Positions 9,113 through 17,883 are shown, counted from the first letter of the stretch. The stretch is DNA of 64,000 bases from Streptomyces netropsis (GCF_014203545.1 NZ_JACHJG010000003.1:434001-498000); one strand, 5' to 3'. Numbers and translations: made by a program. The notes: generated from the sequence alone by a model not told the origin.

Positions 9113-9331
9113 ATGACCATCGACCCGTCCGACCCCGCGACGTTCGAGGACGACGAGGACGTCACGGAATTCGATGTCGAGGCACCGGAGGCCGACGCCG
9201 CGGAACAGCACGCGGACATCGCGCCCCGCCGGGAGGAACCGCAGCCGCCCTCCGACCCCGAGTCCGCCGACGAGGCGGACCTCCTGGAGCAGGCCCGGAT
9301 CGTGGAGGAGGACGAGGACGACTACCGGTGA
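9113..9331 (+). CDS. Small acidic conserved protein
   Basis: A 72-residue, strongly acidic protein rich in Asp and Glu (starts MTIDPSDPATFEDDEDV, ends ARIVEEDEDDYR). There is no signal peptide or membrane segment. Its position before a TetR gene looks familiar from Streptomyces genomes, but no function is known to me. A possible -10 TAGGCT near 8938 gives a leader of about 170 bases. That leader contains three loose CGGGAGAA-like repeats (about 8990-9020). Confidence 0.68.
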   Translation: MTIDPSDPATFEDDEDVTEFDVEAPEADAAEQHADIAPRREEPQPPSDPESADEADLLEQARIVEEDEDDYR

Positions 9332-9521
9332 CCGAAACCGCGATACCGCCAGGTAACCCGGGGACACATGGGGTGACCTGCACCGATTGTCGGGTATTTG
9401 TCGGCTTCCCACAGCGTCCGGTACGTGAAATTCTCCGCTCCGACCACGCACGGCCCGGTTACCCAAAAGTACGATGGCGGGCGCGGTGCACACCGTGCAC
9501 GGAACAATCATGGGAGGCGGC

Positions 9522-10157
9522 GTGACAGCCATCGAGCAGACCGAGGCGCGCCCGCGAGGCACGCGCCTGCCGCGCCGAGCCCGACGCAATCAGCTCCTGG
9601 GCGCGGCCCAGGAGGTCTTCGTGGCGCAGGGGTACCACGCGGCGGCGATGGACGACATCGCCGAGCGCGCCGGCGTCAGCAAGCCGGTCCTGTACCAGCA
9701 CTTCCCCGGCAAGCTGGACCTCTATCTCGCCCTGCTGGACCAGCACTGCGAGGCCCTGCTGCACGCGGTGCGCACCGCGCTCGCCTCCACCTCGGACAAC
9801 AAGCTGCGCGTGGCGGCCACCATGGACGCCTACTTCGCGTACGTGGAGGACGAGGGCGGCGCCTTCCGGCTCGTCTTCGAGTCCGACCTGACCAACGAGC
9901 CGGCCGTGCGCGAGCGGGTCGACAAGGTCTCCCTGGAGTGCGCGACGGCCATCAGCGAGGTCATCGCCGAGGACACCGGCCTGTCGAAGGACGAGGCCAT
10001 GCTGCTGGCCGTGGGCCTCGGCGGCGTCTCCCAGGTCGTCGCCCGCTACTGGCTCTCCAGCGAGAGCACGGTCCCGCGCGAGACGGCCGTCCAGCTCCTC
10101 ACCTCGCTGGCATGGCGCGGCATCGCGGGCTTCCCGAAGAACGCCCCCGAGCTCTGA
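9522..10157 (+). CDS. TetR/AcrR family transcriptional regulator
   Basis: A 211-residue regulator. The N-terminal helix-turn-helix domain (residues 20-65) reads RRNQLLGAAQEVFVAQGYHAAAMDDIAERAGVSK in two parts, followed by the VLYQHFPGKLDLY recognition-helix motif. The C-terminal domain has the all-helical ligand-binding character (AYFAYVEDEGGAFRLVF). GTG 9522 has a GGAGG four bases upstream; an ATG at 9510 is in frame but lacks a ribosome site. A TACGAT -10-like box lies near 9471-9476. No target operator was identified. Confidence 0.88.
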   Translation: MTAIEQTEARPRGTRLPRRARRNQLLGAAQEVFVAQGYHAAAMDDIAERAGVSKPVLYQHFPGKLDLYLALLDQHCEALLHAVRTALASTSDNKLRVAATMDAYFAYVEDEGGAFRLVFESDLTNEPAVRERVDKVSLECATAISEVIAEDTGLSKDEAMLLAVGLGGVSQVVARYWLSSESTVPRETAVQLLTSLAWRGIAGFPKNAPEL

Positions 10158-10330
10158 GGCGGCTCCGGCCGGTCTCCGGCGATCCGCCCCTGTTCGCTGC
10201 GAGCGAGCGGAGACCGGCTCGGCTCGTCCCCGTACCGGGCTAGTGTGTGGAAGGTACGGCGCGGCTGGCCGCGCACCCGTCCCCCGGGCTTCGCCATGGG
10301 GGACCCCACATCTTCGGAGGGACATAAGCC

Positions 10331-10558
10331 GTGGAGGTCAAGATCGGCGTGCAGCACGCACCCCGCGAGATCGTTCTGGAGAGCGGGCAGTCCGCCGAAG
10401 AGGTCGAGCGCCTGGTCGCCGACGCACTCGGTGGCAAGACGCCGCTGCTGAGCCTGGTGGACGACCACGGCCGCAAGGTCCTGGTGCCCTCCGAGCGACT
10501 GGCGTACGTGGAGCTCGGCGAGCCGACCGCCCGTAGGGTCGGTTTCAGCGCGCTCTGA
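10331..10558 (+). CDS. DUF3107 domain protein
   Basis: A 75-residue protein matching the DUF3107 family of actinobacteria in length and sequence: MEVKIGVQHAPREIVLE at the start, a VADALGG centre and AYVELGEPTARRVGF at the end. GTG 10331 follows GGAGGG by about 10 bases. A -10-like TAGTGT sits near 10239. A perfect hairpin follows at 10585-10623. Function unknown. Confidence 0.85.
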   Translation: MEVKIGVQHAPREIVLESGQSAEEVERLVADALGGKTPLLSLVDDHGRKVLVPSERLAYVELGEPTARRVGFSAL

Positions 10559-10584
10559 GTCCGCAGTCGGACGACAGTGACGAA

Positions 10585-10623
10585 CGGCGGGGCCCCGGTG
10601 CGGAATTCACCGGGGCCCCGCCG
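10585..10623 (+). terminator. Terminator after DUF3107 gene
   Basis: A perfect 16-bp GC-rich stem (10585-10600 with 10608-10623) around a 7-base loop, 26 bp after the DUF3107 stop. No T-run follows. Confidence 0.85.
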
Positions 10624-10737
10624 TCGTCGTACCCGACGCGGCTACAGGGACGAGGGTTGCCGCGGACGGGCATGGGGTAAGACCGCTACGACCGATTTGC
10701 ACCTGCTCCTCGGCCCCCGCTCGGGAGGGAAGTGACC

Positions 10738-11019
10738 ATGATCCTCTGGGAAGCGCTCGGCTCGGTCCTCATCGGCCTCGCCGTCTCCTACGGAGCCCTG
10801 CGCTGGCTGCCCGAGCGCTACGGGCAGTTCCGCTCCCGGCTCCTGGCGCTGACCACCGGACCGGTCTCCGCGCTGTTCGGCGCCCTGCTGACCCATTCGG
10901 TCCTCGGGTCCGGCCACGCGGTGGCCACCCTGGTCGCCTCCCTCTGCGTGGCCGTCGCGCTGCAGTCCCTGCTGCTGCGCCCGGCGAACCGGGCGCCCCG
11001 CCGATCAGCCACCGCTTGA
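10738..11019 (+). CDS. Small integral membrane protein
   Basis: A 93-residue protein with three predicted membrane segments (ILWEALGSVLIGLAVSYGAL, a central segment around residues 38-58, and ATLVASLCVAVALQSLLL) and a basic C-terminal tail. ATG 10738 has GGAGG 9 bases upstream; GTG 10732 is too close to it. No family recognised. It converges on the ferritin-like gene, with a GC-rich inverted repeat (about 11040-11065) between them. Confidence 0.7.
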   Translation: MILWEALGSVLIGLAVSYGALRWLPERYGQFRSRLLALTTGPVSALFGALLTHSVLGSGHAVATLVASLCVAVALQSLLLRPANRAPRRSATA

Positions 11020-11085
11020 AGCGGGCCCGCCCGGATCCCCGCGCGCCGGTCGGCGCGCGGGCGCCGGTGGTGCGCGAAGCCGCCG

Positions 11086-11826
11086 CTACGCCGCGAGGCC
11101 GAGCGCGGCCATCCGCTTGGTGTGCGCCTCGGTGATGCGGGAGAACATCTTCCCGACCTCCGCGAGGTCGAAGCCGTCGGCCACCCCGCCGACCAGCATC
11201 GTGGAGAGCGAGTCGCGCTCGGCGACCACGCGCTGCGCCTGCGAGAGCGCCTCGCCCATCAGCCGCCGGGCCCACAGCGCCAGCCGGCCGCCGACCCGCG
11301 GCTCGGCCTCGATCGCGGCCCGGACCTTCTCGACCGCGAAGGTCGCGTGGCCGGTGTCGTCCAGCACGGTCAGCACCAGGGCGCGGGTGTCGGAGTCCAG
11401 CCGGGCCGCCACCTCGCGGTAGAAGTCACTGGCGATCGAGTCGCCGACGTAGGCCTTGACCAGGCCCTCCAGCCAGTCCGAGGGCGCCGTCTGGCGGTGG
11501 AACTCGTCCAGCGCCGCCGCGAAGGGCTGCATCGCGCCGGTCGGCTCCACGTCGATCGCGGCCAGCCGGTCACGCAGCCGCTGGAAGTGCTGGAACTCGG
11601 CGGCGGCCATCTTGGCCAGCTCGGCCTTGTCGTCGAGCGTCGGCGCCAGCTTGGCGTCCTCCGCGAGCCGCTCGAAGGCGGCCAGCTCGCCGTAGGCGAG
11701 GGCGCCCAGCAGGTCCACCACCGCGGCGCGGTACTGCGGGTCGGCGGAGGCCTGGGCCCAGTCCTGGGCGGCGATTCCGGTCAGTGCTTCGTCGGCGGGC
11801 TCGTTGGCCTTGTCGGGCGTCTCCAT
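11086..11826 (-). CDS. Ferritin-like (MiaE-like) protein
   Basis: A 246-residue, almost fully helical protein. It has the ferritin-like four-helix signature: ALAYGELAAFERLAEDAKLA, AEFQHFQRLRDRL (E-x-x-H) and DTGHATFAVEK, which could supply di-iron ligands. Streptomyces homologues are commonly annotated as tRNA hydroxylase (MiaE)-like or ferritin-like. The actual substrate is unknown. A TAGGGT box sits 7 bases upstream of the ATG, suggesting a leaderless transcript. It is divergent from the DEAD-box helicase gene. Confidence 0.78.
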   Translation of the reverse strand: METPDKANEPADEALTGIAAQDWAQASADPQYRAAVVDLLGALAYGELAAFERLAEDAKLAPTLDDKAELAKMAAAEFQHFQRLRDRLAAIDVEPTGAMQPFAAALDEFHRQTAPSDWLEGLVKAYVGDSIASDFYREVAARLDSDTRALVLTVLDDTGHATFAVEKVRAAIEAEPRVGGRLALWARRLMGEALSQAQRVVAERDSLSTMLVGGVADGFDLAEVGKMFSRITEAHTKRMAALGLAA

Positions 11827-12245
11827 GAAAGGCACCCTAGCCCGCCCCGCGACAGGGGGAAGGCCCTGGTCAGCCACTTCATCCCCATCCGTCCGAAGGA
11901 TTGTCCGGACACACATGCGCGTTTCCGGGGTACAGTGGTAAAGCGCCTGCCGAGTATTCGGTGGGCTGTTCCAATGCTGTGTCTTCTGGAGACGCCACTC
12001 ATCAGTCCCCAGAGTTCCAGCGGATGCCCGGTCGGTGGCCCGATCGGCTTCCACAAAACCGACCGCCCTCCGCGCGGTGCGTACGAGACGTACGCACATC
12101 TGGAGGGATCCGCTCGCGGCACGAGAGCTCGAGCGAAGGCAGTGGTCCCGCGCCTTCCGGCTTCCCCAGGCCGGACAGTACCCCGGCGCGGTACGTACGA
12201 CCCCCTTCGCCGCCTCGCGCCGCGTCTCACAGAAGAGGCAATCCG
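11827..12245 (+). promoter_or_regulatory. Divergent promoter region and long leader of the RNA helicase gene
   Basis: A gene-free stretch of 419 bp. A -10-like TACAGT at 11931-11936 would give a helicase leader of about 300 bases. The leader contains an 8-bp hairpin GTGCGTAC/GTACGCAC (12077-12097) and ends with AGAGG 7 bases before the proposed CTG start. The start side of the ferritin-like gene has its own -10 at 11839-11834. No known riboswitch was recognised. Confidence 0.45.
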
Positions 12246-15011
12246 CTGACATCTCAGCCCACTTTCCGAGACCTCGGGATTCTCCCCGAAATCGCCGAAG
12301 CCCTCGAAGCCGTCGGCATCGTGCACCCCTTCCCGATCCAGGAGATGACGCTCCCGGTGGCCCTCTCGGGCTCCGACGTCATCGGCCAGGCCAAGACCGG
12401 CACCGGCAAGACGCTGGGCTTCGGCCTGCCCCTGCTGGAGCGCGTCGTCGTCCCCGCCGACATCGAGTCGGGCCGGGCCAAGCCCGAGCAGCTGACCGAC
12501 GCCCCGCAGGCCCTCGTGGTCGTCCCCACCCGCGAGCTGTGCCAGCAGGTCACCAACGACCTCCTCACCGCCGGCAAGGTCCGCAATGTGCGGGTCCTGG
12601 CGATCTACGGCGGCCGGGCCTACGAGCCGCAGGTCGAGGCGCTCAAGAAGGGCGTCGACGTGATCGTCGGTACGCCCGGCCGACTGCTCGACCTCGCCGG
12701 CCAGCGCAAGCTCGACCTCTCGCACGTGAAGGCCCTCGTCCTGGACGAGGCCGACGAGATGCTCGACCTGGGCTTCCTGCCCGACGTCGAGCGGATCATC
12801 ACGATGCTGCCGGCCAAGCGCCAGACCATGCTGTTCTCGGCGACCATGCCGGGCGCGGTCATCAACCTCGCGCGCCGCTACATGTCGCAGCCCACGCACA
12901 TCCGCGCCACCGCGCCGGACGACGAGGGCCAGACCGTCGCCAACATCACGCAGCACGTCTTCCGCGCCCACAACATGGACAAGCCGGAGATGGTCTCGCG
13001 CATCCTCCAGTCGGAGGGCCGCGCGCTCGCGATGATCTTCTGTCGGACGAAGCGGACGGCGGCGGACATCGCCGACCAGCTCGCGCGTCGCGGCTTCGCC
13101 TCCGGCGCCGTCCACGGCGACCTCGGCCAGGGCGCCCGTGAGCAGGCGCTGCGCGCGTTCCGCAACGGCAAGGTCGACGTCCTGGTCTGCACCGACGTCG
13201 CCGCCCGCGGTATCGACGTCGACAACGTCACCCACGTGATCAATTACCAGACCCCCGAGGACGAGAAGACCTACCTGCACCGCATCGGTCGCACCGGCCG
13301 CGCGGGCAAGTCGGGTACGGCCGTCACGCTGGTCGACTGGGACGACATCCCGCGCTGGAAGCTGATCAACAAGGCGCTCGACCTGCCGTTCGACGAGCCG
13401 GAGGAGACGTACTCCACCTCCCCGCACCTCTACGAGCTGCTGGGCATCCCGGCCGGCACCAAGGGCATCCTGCCGCGTTCCGAGCGGACGCGCGCCGGGC
13501 TCGCGGCCGAGGAGATCGAGGACCTCGGCGAGACCGGTGGCCGTGGTCGCGGCCGCGGCCCGAAGCAGGCGTCCGCGCCGGTGGCGGAGGAGCGCCCGGC
13601 CCGTACCCGCACCCCCCGTCAGCGCCGTCGTACCCGCGGTGGCTCGGACCCGGTCGCCGAGACGGCTGCCCCGACGCCGACCTCGACCGGTACGGAGCAG
13701 TCCGCTCCGGAGACGCCCGCGAAGCCGCGCCGTCGCCGTCGCACCCGTAACGGCTCCGGCTCCGCGCCCGCCGTCACGCCCGTGACGACCGAGGCCCCGT
13801 CCACCGAGGCCCCGGCCGCCCAGGCCCCGGCGTCGGAGCAGCAGGGCGACCGTCAGCCGCGCCGTCGTCGTACGCGTGGCGCACGGCCGCAGGGCGCGCT
13901 CGCGCCCCTCGCGCCGCTGGAGGCCGTGCGGAAGGCCCCCGAGCCCGACTTCCAGACGGTCCAGACCGTCGTCGCGGCGGCCGCCACCACGGTCATCCCG
14001 GCCCAGGCCACCGAGGCGGCTCCGGTCGCCCCGAAGCGGACCCGCGCCCGTAAGACGGTCGTGGCCGAGCCCGAGGCCGACTTCCAGACGGTCGCACCGG
14101 CCCCGGTCGTCGAGACCGCCCCGTCCAAGCCGGTCCGTCGCACCCGTGCGAAGAAGGCTGTCGCCGCGGTGGAGACCGTGGCTGTCGCCGAGGTCGTCGA
14201 GGCCCCCGCGGTCGTGGAGACCGTCGAGGTCAAGCCGAAGCGCACCCGTGCGAAGAAGGCCGTCGCCGCCGAGCCCGTCCTGGAGACGGCCCCGGCCGTC
14301 GAGGTCGCCGAGGTCGCCGAGGTCGCCGAGGCCAAGCCGAAGCGCACCCGCACGGCCAAGAAGGCCGTGGCCGCGGTGGAGACCGTCGCTGCCCCGGCCG
14401 TCGAGGTCGCGGAGGCCAAGCCGGTCCGCCGCACCCGTGCCAAGAAGGCCGTCGCCCCGGTCGAGGCCGCTGCTGTCACCGAGGCCCCTGTGGCCGAGGA
14501 GACCGCCGAGGTCAAGCCCAAGCGGACCCGCGCCAAGAAGGCCGTCGCCCCGGCCGCCGAAGCCGTCGTCGAGACGGTCGAGGCCGCCGAGGTGAAGCCG
14601 AAGCGCACCCGTGCGAAGAAGGCCGTCGCCGCCGAGCCCGTCCTGGAGACGGCCCCGGTCGTCGAGGAGAAGCCGAAGCGCACGCGCACCACGAAGGCCG
14701 CCGCCGCGAAGGCGGAAGCCGCCGTGGAGACCGCCGAGGCGGTCGAGGCCAAGCCCAAGCGGACCCGTGCGAAGAAGGCCGTCGCCCCGGCCGCCGAAGC
14801 CGTGGTCGACACGGCCGAGGCCGCCGAGGTGAAGCCGAAGCGCACCCGTGCGAAGAAGGCCGTCGCCGCCGAGCCCGAGGCCGCCCCGGCCGCCGAGGCG
14901 AAGCCGAAGCGCACCCGTGCCGCGAAGCCCGCTGCCGAGGTGACGGACGAGGCCCCGGCCAAGCCGAAGCGCACGCGCACCACCAAGCCCAAGGTCACCA
15001 CCGAAGGCTGA
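12246..15011 (+). CDS. DEAD-box RNA helicase with basic repeat C-terminal tail
   Basis: Probably 921 residues. The helicase core (residues 1-430) has Q motif FRDLGI...PFPIQEMT, motif I AKTGTGKT, Ia PTRELCQQ, Ib TPGRLLDL, II DEAD, III SAT, V CTDVAARGIDVD and VI HRIGRTGRAG. The last 450 residues are a low-complexity tail of alternating acidic/Ala-Val stretches and at least ten copies of a KPKRTRAKKAV(A) motif, likely to bind RNA. The start is uncertain: no ATG or GTG lies near the expected N-terminus, whereas CTG 12246 (LTSQPTFRDLG) has AGAGG 7 bases upstream. Upstream in-frame ATGs exist but encode non-conserved sequence. It ends just before a strong terminator. Confidence 0.88.
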   Translation: MTSQPTFRDLGILPEIAEALEAVGIVHPFPIQEMTLPVALSGSDVIGQAKTGTGKTLGFGLPLLERVVVPADIESGRAKPEQLTDAPQALVVVPTRELCQQVTNDLLTAGKVRNVRVLAIYGGRAYEPQVEALKKGVDVIVGTPGRLLDLAGQRKLDLSHVKALVLDEADEMLDLGFLPDVERIITMLPAKRQTMLFSATMPGAVINLARRYMSQPTHIRATAPDDEGQTVANITQHVFRAHNMDKPEMVSRILQSEGRALAMIFCRTKRTAADIADQLARRGFASGAVHGDLGQGAREQALRAFRNGKVDVLVCTDVAARGIDVDNVTHVINYQTPEDEKTYLHRIGRTGRAGKSGTAVTLVDWDDIPRWKLINKALDLPFDEPEETYSTSPHLYELLGIPAGTKGILPRSERTRAGLAAEEIEDLGETGGRGRGRGPKQASAPVAEERPARTRTPRQRRRTRGGSDPVAETAAPTPTSTGTEQSAPETPAKPRRRRRTRNGSGSAPAVTPVTTEAPSTEAPAAQAPASEQQGDRQPRRRRTRGARPQGALAPLAPLEAVRKAPEPDFQTVQTVVAAAATTVIPAQATEAAPVAPKRTRARKTVVAEPEADFQTVAPAPVVETAPSKPVRRTRAKKAVAAVETVAVAEVVEAPAVVETVEVKPKRTRAKKAVAAEPVLETAPAVEVAEVAEVAEAKPKRTRTAKKAVAAVETVAAPAVEVAEAKPVRRTRAKKAVAPVEAAAVTEAPVAEETAEVKPKRTRAKKAVAPAAEAVVETVEAAEVKPKRTRAKKAVAAEPVLETAPVVEEKPKRTRTTKAAAAKAEAAVETAEAVEAKPKRTRAKKAVAPAAEAVVDTAEAAEVKPKRTRAKKAVAAEPEAAPAAEAKPKRTRAAKPAAEVTDEAPAKPKRTRTTKPKVTTEG

Positions 15012-15022
15012 CGCACCACCAC

Positions 15023-15060
15023 CGACGGCCGGTCACCCCACGCGGGGTGGCCGGCCGTCG
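15023..15060 (+). terminator. Terminator after RNA helicase gene
   Basis: A stem of 10 + 6 bp with one T-G pairing (15023-15039 against 15044-15060) and a four-base loop, 12 bp past the helicase stop. It may also act on the convergent SDR gene. Confidence 0.85.
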
Positions 15061-15127
15061 GCGTATCCGGAATCAGGCCTATCCGGAACCAGGCGTATCC
15101 GGAATCAGGCGCACTCGGCGATCAGGC
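15061..15127. repeat. Short direct repeats at the end of the SDR gene
   Basis: Four imperfect head-to-tail units of 16-18 bp, core TATCCGGAATCAGGC (15061, 15079, 15095 and a diverged unit at 15111). The last unit runs over the stop codon of the SDR gene. Confidence 0.7.
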
Positions 15128-15922
15128 CGTGAGTCCCCCGTCCACCGCGACGGACGCCCCCGTGATGTACGCGCCGGACGGCCCCACCAAGTGGGCGACC
15201 GTGTCGGCCACTTCCTCGGGTCGGCCGTAGCGGCCCACCGCGGTGAAGGCGGCCTGCCCGGCGGCGAACGGCCCGTCGGCCGGGTTCATGTCGGTGTCGA
15301 TGGGGCCGGGGTGCACGATGTTGGCCGTGATGCCCTGGGGCCCGAGTTCACGGGCGAGGGCCTTGGTCAGCCCCGTGAGGGCCGCCTTGCTCGTCGCGTA
15401 CAGCGTGCCGCCGGGGAACGCGACCCGTTCGGCGATGCAGCTGCCGATCGTCACGATCCGCCCGCCCTCGCCCAGGTGGGCGACCGCGGCCTGGGCCGCC
15501 AGGAAAGAACCCCGGACGTTGACCGCGAGGACACGGTCGACGTCCTCCAGGCTCAACTCCCCGATGGGGCCCATGGCCCCCGTGCCCGCGTTGTTGACCA
15601 GGATGTCCAGCCGCCCGAGCTCCGCGACGACCGTCTCCACGGCCTCCCGCACCGCCGTCGCGTCCGCGGCCTCGGCCCGTACGGCCGTGGCCCGGCGGCC
15701 CATTGCGGTGATCTTGGCGACGATCTCCGCCGCCGGCTCCACGCCGTGCTGGTAGGTGATCGCGACATCGGCCCCGTCCTCCGCGAGCCGCAGCGCGACG
15801 GCCGCGCCGATGCCCCGGCTGCCGCCGGTCACGAGGGCCACCTTGCCGTCGAGCGGGCGTGCCGTGTTCGCCGTCTCCACCGTGTTCACCGCGGTCTCCA
15901 ATGATGTGGCTTCTAAGGACAT
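15122..15922 (-). CDS. Short-chain dehydrogenase/reductase
   Basis: A 266-residue classical SDR. The NAD(P)-binding glycine motif TGGSRGIG is at about residues 33-40, NNAGTG near 110, a catalytic Ser in TIGSC, and the YATSK catalytic Tyr/Lys near 172-176. The C-terminus ends ITGASVAVDGGLTA, typical of FabG-like oxidoreductases. The first 25 residues are an extra non-catalytic extension. Substrate unknown. It is divergent from the alpha/beta hydrolase at 15990 with 67 bp between. Confidence 0.88.
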   Translation of the reverse strand: MSLEATSLETAVNTVETANTARPLDGKVALVTGGSRGIGAAVALRLAEDGADVAITYQHGVEPAAEIVAKITAMGRRATAVRAEAADATAVREAVETVVAELGRLDILVNNAGTGAMGPIGELSLEDVDRVLAVNVRGSFLAAQAAVAHLGEGGRIVTIGSCIAERVAFPGGTLYATSKAALTGLTKALARELGPQGITANIVHPGPIDTDMNPADGPFAAGQAAFTAVGRYGRPEEVADTVAHLVGPSGAYITGASVAVDGGLTA

Positions 15923-15989
15923 GACTCGATCGTCGTCCCTCCAGGCCCACAGGTCCAGCGGTCATCGGACATCACGTTAGCCTCGTGCC

Positions 15990-16844
15990 ATGAGCCGTCC
16001 GCCCTTCCTCACCCTGCCCGCGTGCGCACGCGCGTACCGCCTCGCCACCTCGCGTGGAGAGTTCGCCGTACACGATGCGCGACCCACCTCGGGGACGCGC
16101 GGCACGGCGTTGCTCGTCCCCGGATTCACGGGCAGCAAAGAGGACTTCGTCGCGCTGCTGGAGCCCCTCGCGGCCGCCGGGTACCGGGCCGTCGCCGTCG
16201 ACGGCCGGGGGCAGCACGAGAGCGGCGGGCCGCGTGAGGAGAGCGCGTACGAGCAGGGCGAGCTGGCCCGGGACGTCCTCGCGCAGACAGCCGCCCTGGG
16301 CGGTGACGTCCATTTGCTCGGCCACTCCCTCGGCGGGCTGATCACGCGCGCCACCGTGCTCGCGGACGCGACGCCGTTCCGCTCACTGACCGTCATGAGC
16401 TGTGGTCCCGCCGCGATCTCCGCGGTGCAGCAGGACCGGACCCGGATGCTGATCCACGCGCTGACCACGCTGGACATGGAGGCCGTCTGGCAGGAGATGC
16501 GGCGGGTGGACGCGGAGAACGGTCCCGCCGAGGACGCGGCCCCGGAGCTGGACGCGTTCCTGCACCGGCGCTGGATGGGCACGACGCCGGAGCAACTCAT
16601 CGTGACGGGGCGGCAGTTGATCTGCGAGCCGGACCGCACATCGGAGCTGGCCGGGGTGGCGCTGCCCAAGCACGTGATCTCCGGGGCGCTGGACTACGCC
16701 TGGCCGGTGCCGTCGATCGACGCGATGGCGAAGGAGCTGTCGGCGGTGCGCACGGTCGTCCAGGGCGCGGGCCACTCCCCCAACGCCGAACGCCCGGCCG
16801 CCACGGCGGAGGCCCTCACCCGCTTCTGGGACCTGGCGGGCTGA
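15990..16844 (+). CDS. Alpha/beta hydrolase
   Basis: A 284-residue hydrolase. The oxyanion segment LLVPGFTGSKEDF is near residue 43, the nucleophile motif GHSLGG near 110-115, and a C-terminal GAGHSPNAERP contains the presumed catalytic His. Substrate unknown. The -10 box TAGCCT ends 6 bases before the ATG, consistent with leaderless transcription. Confidence 0.87.
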   Translation: MSRPPFLTLPACARAYRLATSRGEFAVHDARPTSGTRGTALLVPGFTGSKEDFVALLEPLAAAGYRAVAVDGRGQHESGGPREESAYEQGELARDVLAQTAALGGDVHLLGHSLGGLITRATVLADATPFRSLTVMSCGPAAISAVQQDRTRMLIHALTTLDMEAVWQEMRRVDAENGPAEDAAPELDAFLHRRWMGTTPEQLIVTGRQLICEPDRTSELAGVALPKHVISGALDYAWPVPSIDAMAKELSAVRTVVQGAGHSPNAERPAATAEALTRFWDLAG

Positions 16845-16954
16845 AAGCGCGGCGGAGGGGCGGCTCTCGTACCGGGCGCGGCGTGTCCCGCGTCGCGGGG
16901 CCGGGCGCGGCTTCACGGACACGCCGCGCCCCAGGACCGATCCCGCGGTCGGCG

Positions 16955-17104
16955 CCAGGGCGACCTGTCCGGCGGACCCTCGTGGATCGGCGAGCGGCGT
17001 CCGGCACGTACGACCGCAAGGCGCGGCGAGCCCCCCGGCTACCGCTGAGGCGCCCCCGGCGCCCGGCGTCGGGAGCCCGTGAAGAGCCGCCGGACAGGCC
17101 CTAG
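16955..17104. mobile_element. MITE-like repeat, copy 1 (diverged)
   Basis: Non-coding 150-bp element with imperfect terminal inverted repeats. The left end is CCAGGGCGACCTGTCCGG; the right end read in reverse is CTAGGGCCTGTCCGG. The ends and an internal GCTACCGCTG core match the element at 47739-47936 in opposite orientation. Its terminal CTAG contains the stop codon (TAG on the minus strand) of the adjacent VOC gene. Upstream flank 16848-16876 also resembles an internal part of copy 2, so the copy may be rearranged. No transposase is present; family assignment is by structure only. Confidence 0.6.
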
Positions 17105-17883
17105 CACTCGGCCTGGGCCGTCACGGTGAAGAGCCCGCCCTCGGGATCGCGCAGGGTCGCCTCGCGGCCCACCGGCGACCGGCCCGGCTCGGCGGCGACC
17201 GTACCGCCCGCCGCGAGGGCCGCCTCCACGGCCTTCTCGACGTCGTCGACGCAGAAGTAGACGTGCCAGCGCGGCCGCACCCGGGGGTCGGGGGCGGCCT
17301 CGACGCCGCCGCCGCGCAGGCAGGCCACCGTCTGCCCGCCGGTCAGCACCATGACCGCGTCGTCCTCGTAGCGGACCTCGATGCGGCCCGGCCGGTCCGT
17401 GGCCCATTCGAAGACCTCGCCGTAGAACATGGCGGAGGCGAAGGCGTCCCGGGTGCGCAGCTCCAGCCAGGCGGGCGCGCCGCCGCTGCCGATGTGCCAC
17501 CCGGGCAGGAGCTTGCCCTCCCAGAAGCCGAACACGGCGCCCGCCGGGTCCGCCGCCAGCGCGGCGCGGCCGCGGCCGACGGCGATCGGCCCGACCGCGA
17601 CGGTCGCGCCGCGCTCGCGGATCCGCGCCGCGACGACGTCGGCGTCGTCGACGGCGAAGTAGGAGGTCCAGGAGACGGGGACACCCATGGACTTGGCGAC
17701 GTTGCCGATGCCGGCGACCGGCTTCCCGTCGGCGAGCGCCACGGAGAAGGCCTCGCCCAGGCTGCCGGGCCGGAAGGTCCAGCCCATCACCGCACTGTAG
17801 AAGTCCTGCGCCGCGGTGAGGTTGCTGGTCAGCAGGCTCACCCAGCAGGGCGCCCCGCGCCCGGCACGGTCGGAGGCCGACAT
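17101..17883 (-). CDS. VOC-superfamily (glyoxalase/bleomycin-resistance fold) protein
   Basis: A 260-residue protein with two tandem VOC modules of about 120 residues, each opening with a pairing like CWVSLLTSNLTAAQDFY and AWLELRTRDAFASAMFY and closing with a Gly-rich acidic strand. Such proteins bind metals and small molecules. The hydroxylase or resistance function cannot be assigned. The stop codon TAG falls in the terminal CTAG of the adjacent MITE-like element, so the native C-terminus may have been altered (currently ...TVTAQAEC). Confidence 0.83.
   Translation of the reverse strand: MSASDRAGRGAPCWVSLLTSNLTAAQDFYSAVMGWTFRPGSLGEAFSVALADGKPVAGIGNVAKSMGVPVSWTSYFAVDDADVVAARIRERGATVAVGPIAVGRGRAALAADPAGAVFGFWEGKLLPGWHIGSGGAPAWLELRTRDAFASAMFYGEVFEWATDRPGRIEVRYEDDAVMVLTGGQTVACLRGGGVEAAPDPRVRPRWHVYFCVDDVEKAVEAALAAGGTVAAEPGRSPVGREATLRDPEGGLFTVTAQAEC

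Noticed and set aside
13853..15022. Long antisense ORF opposite the helicase tail
   Set aside because: Mirror of repeated Ala/Val/Lys codons on the other strand; low-complexity product and no ribosome site.
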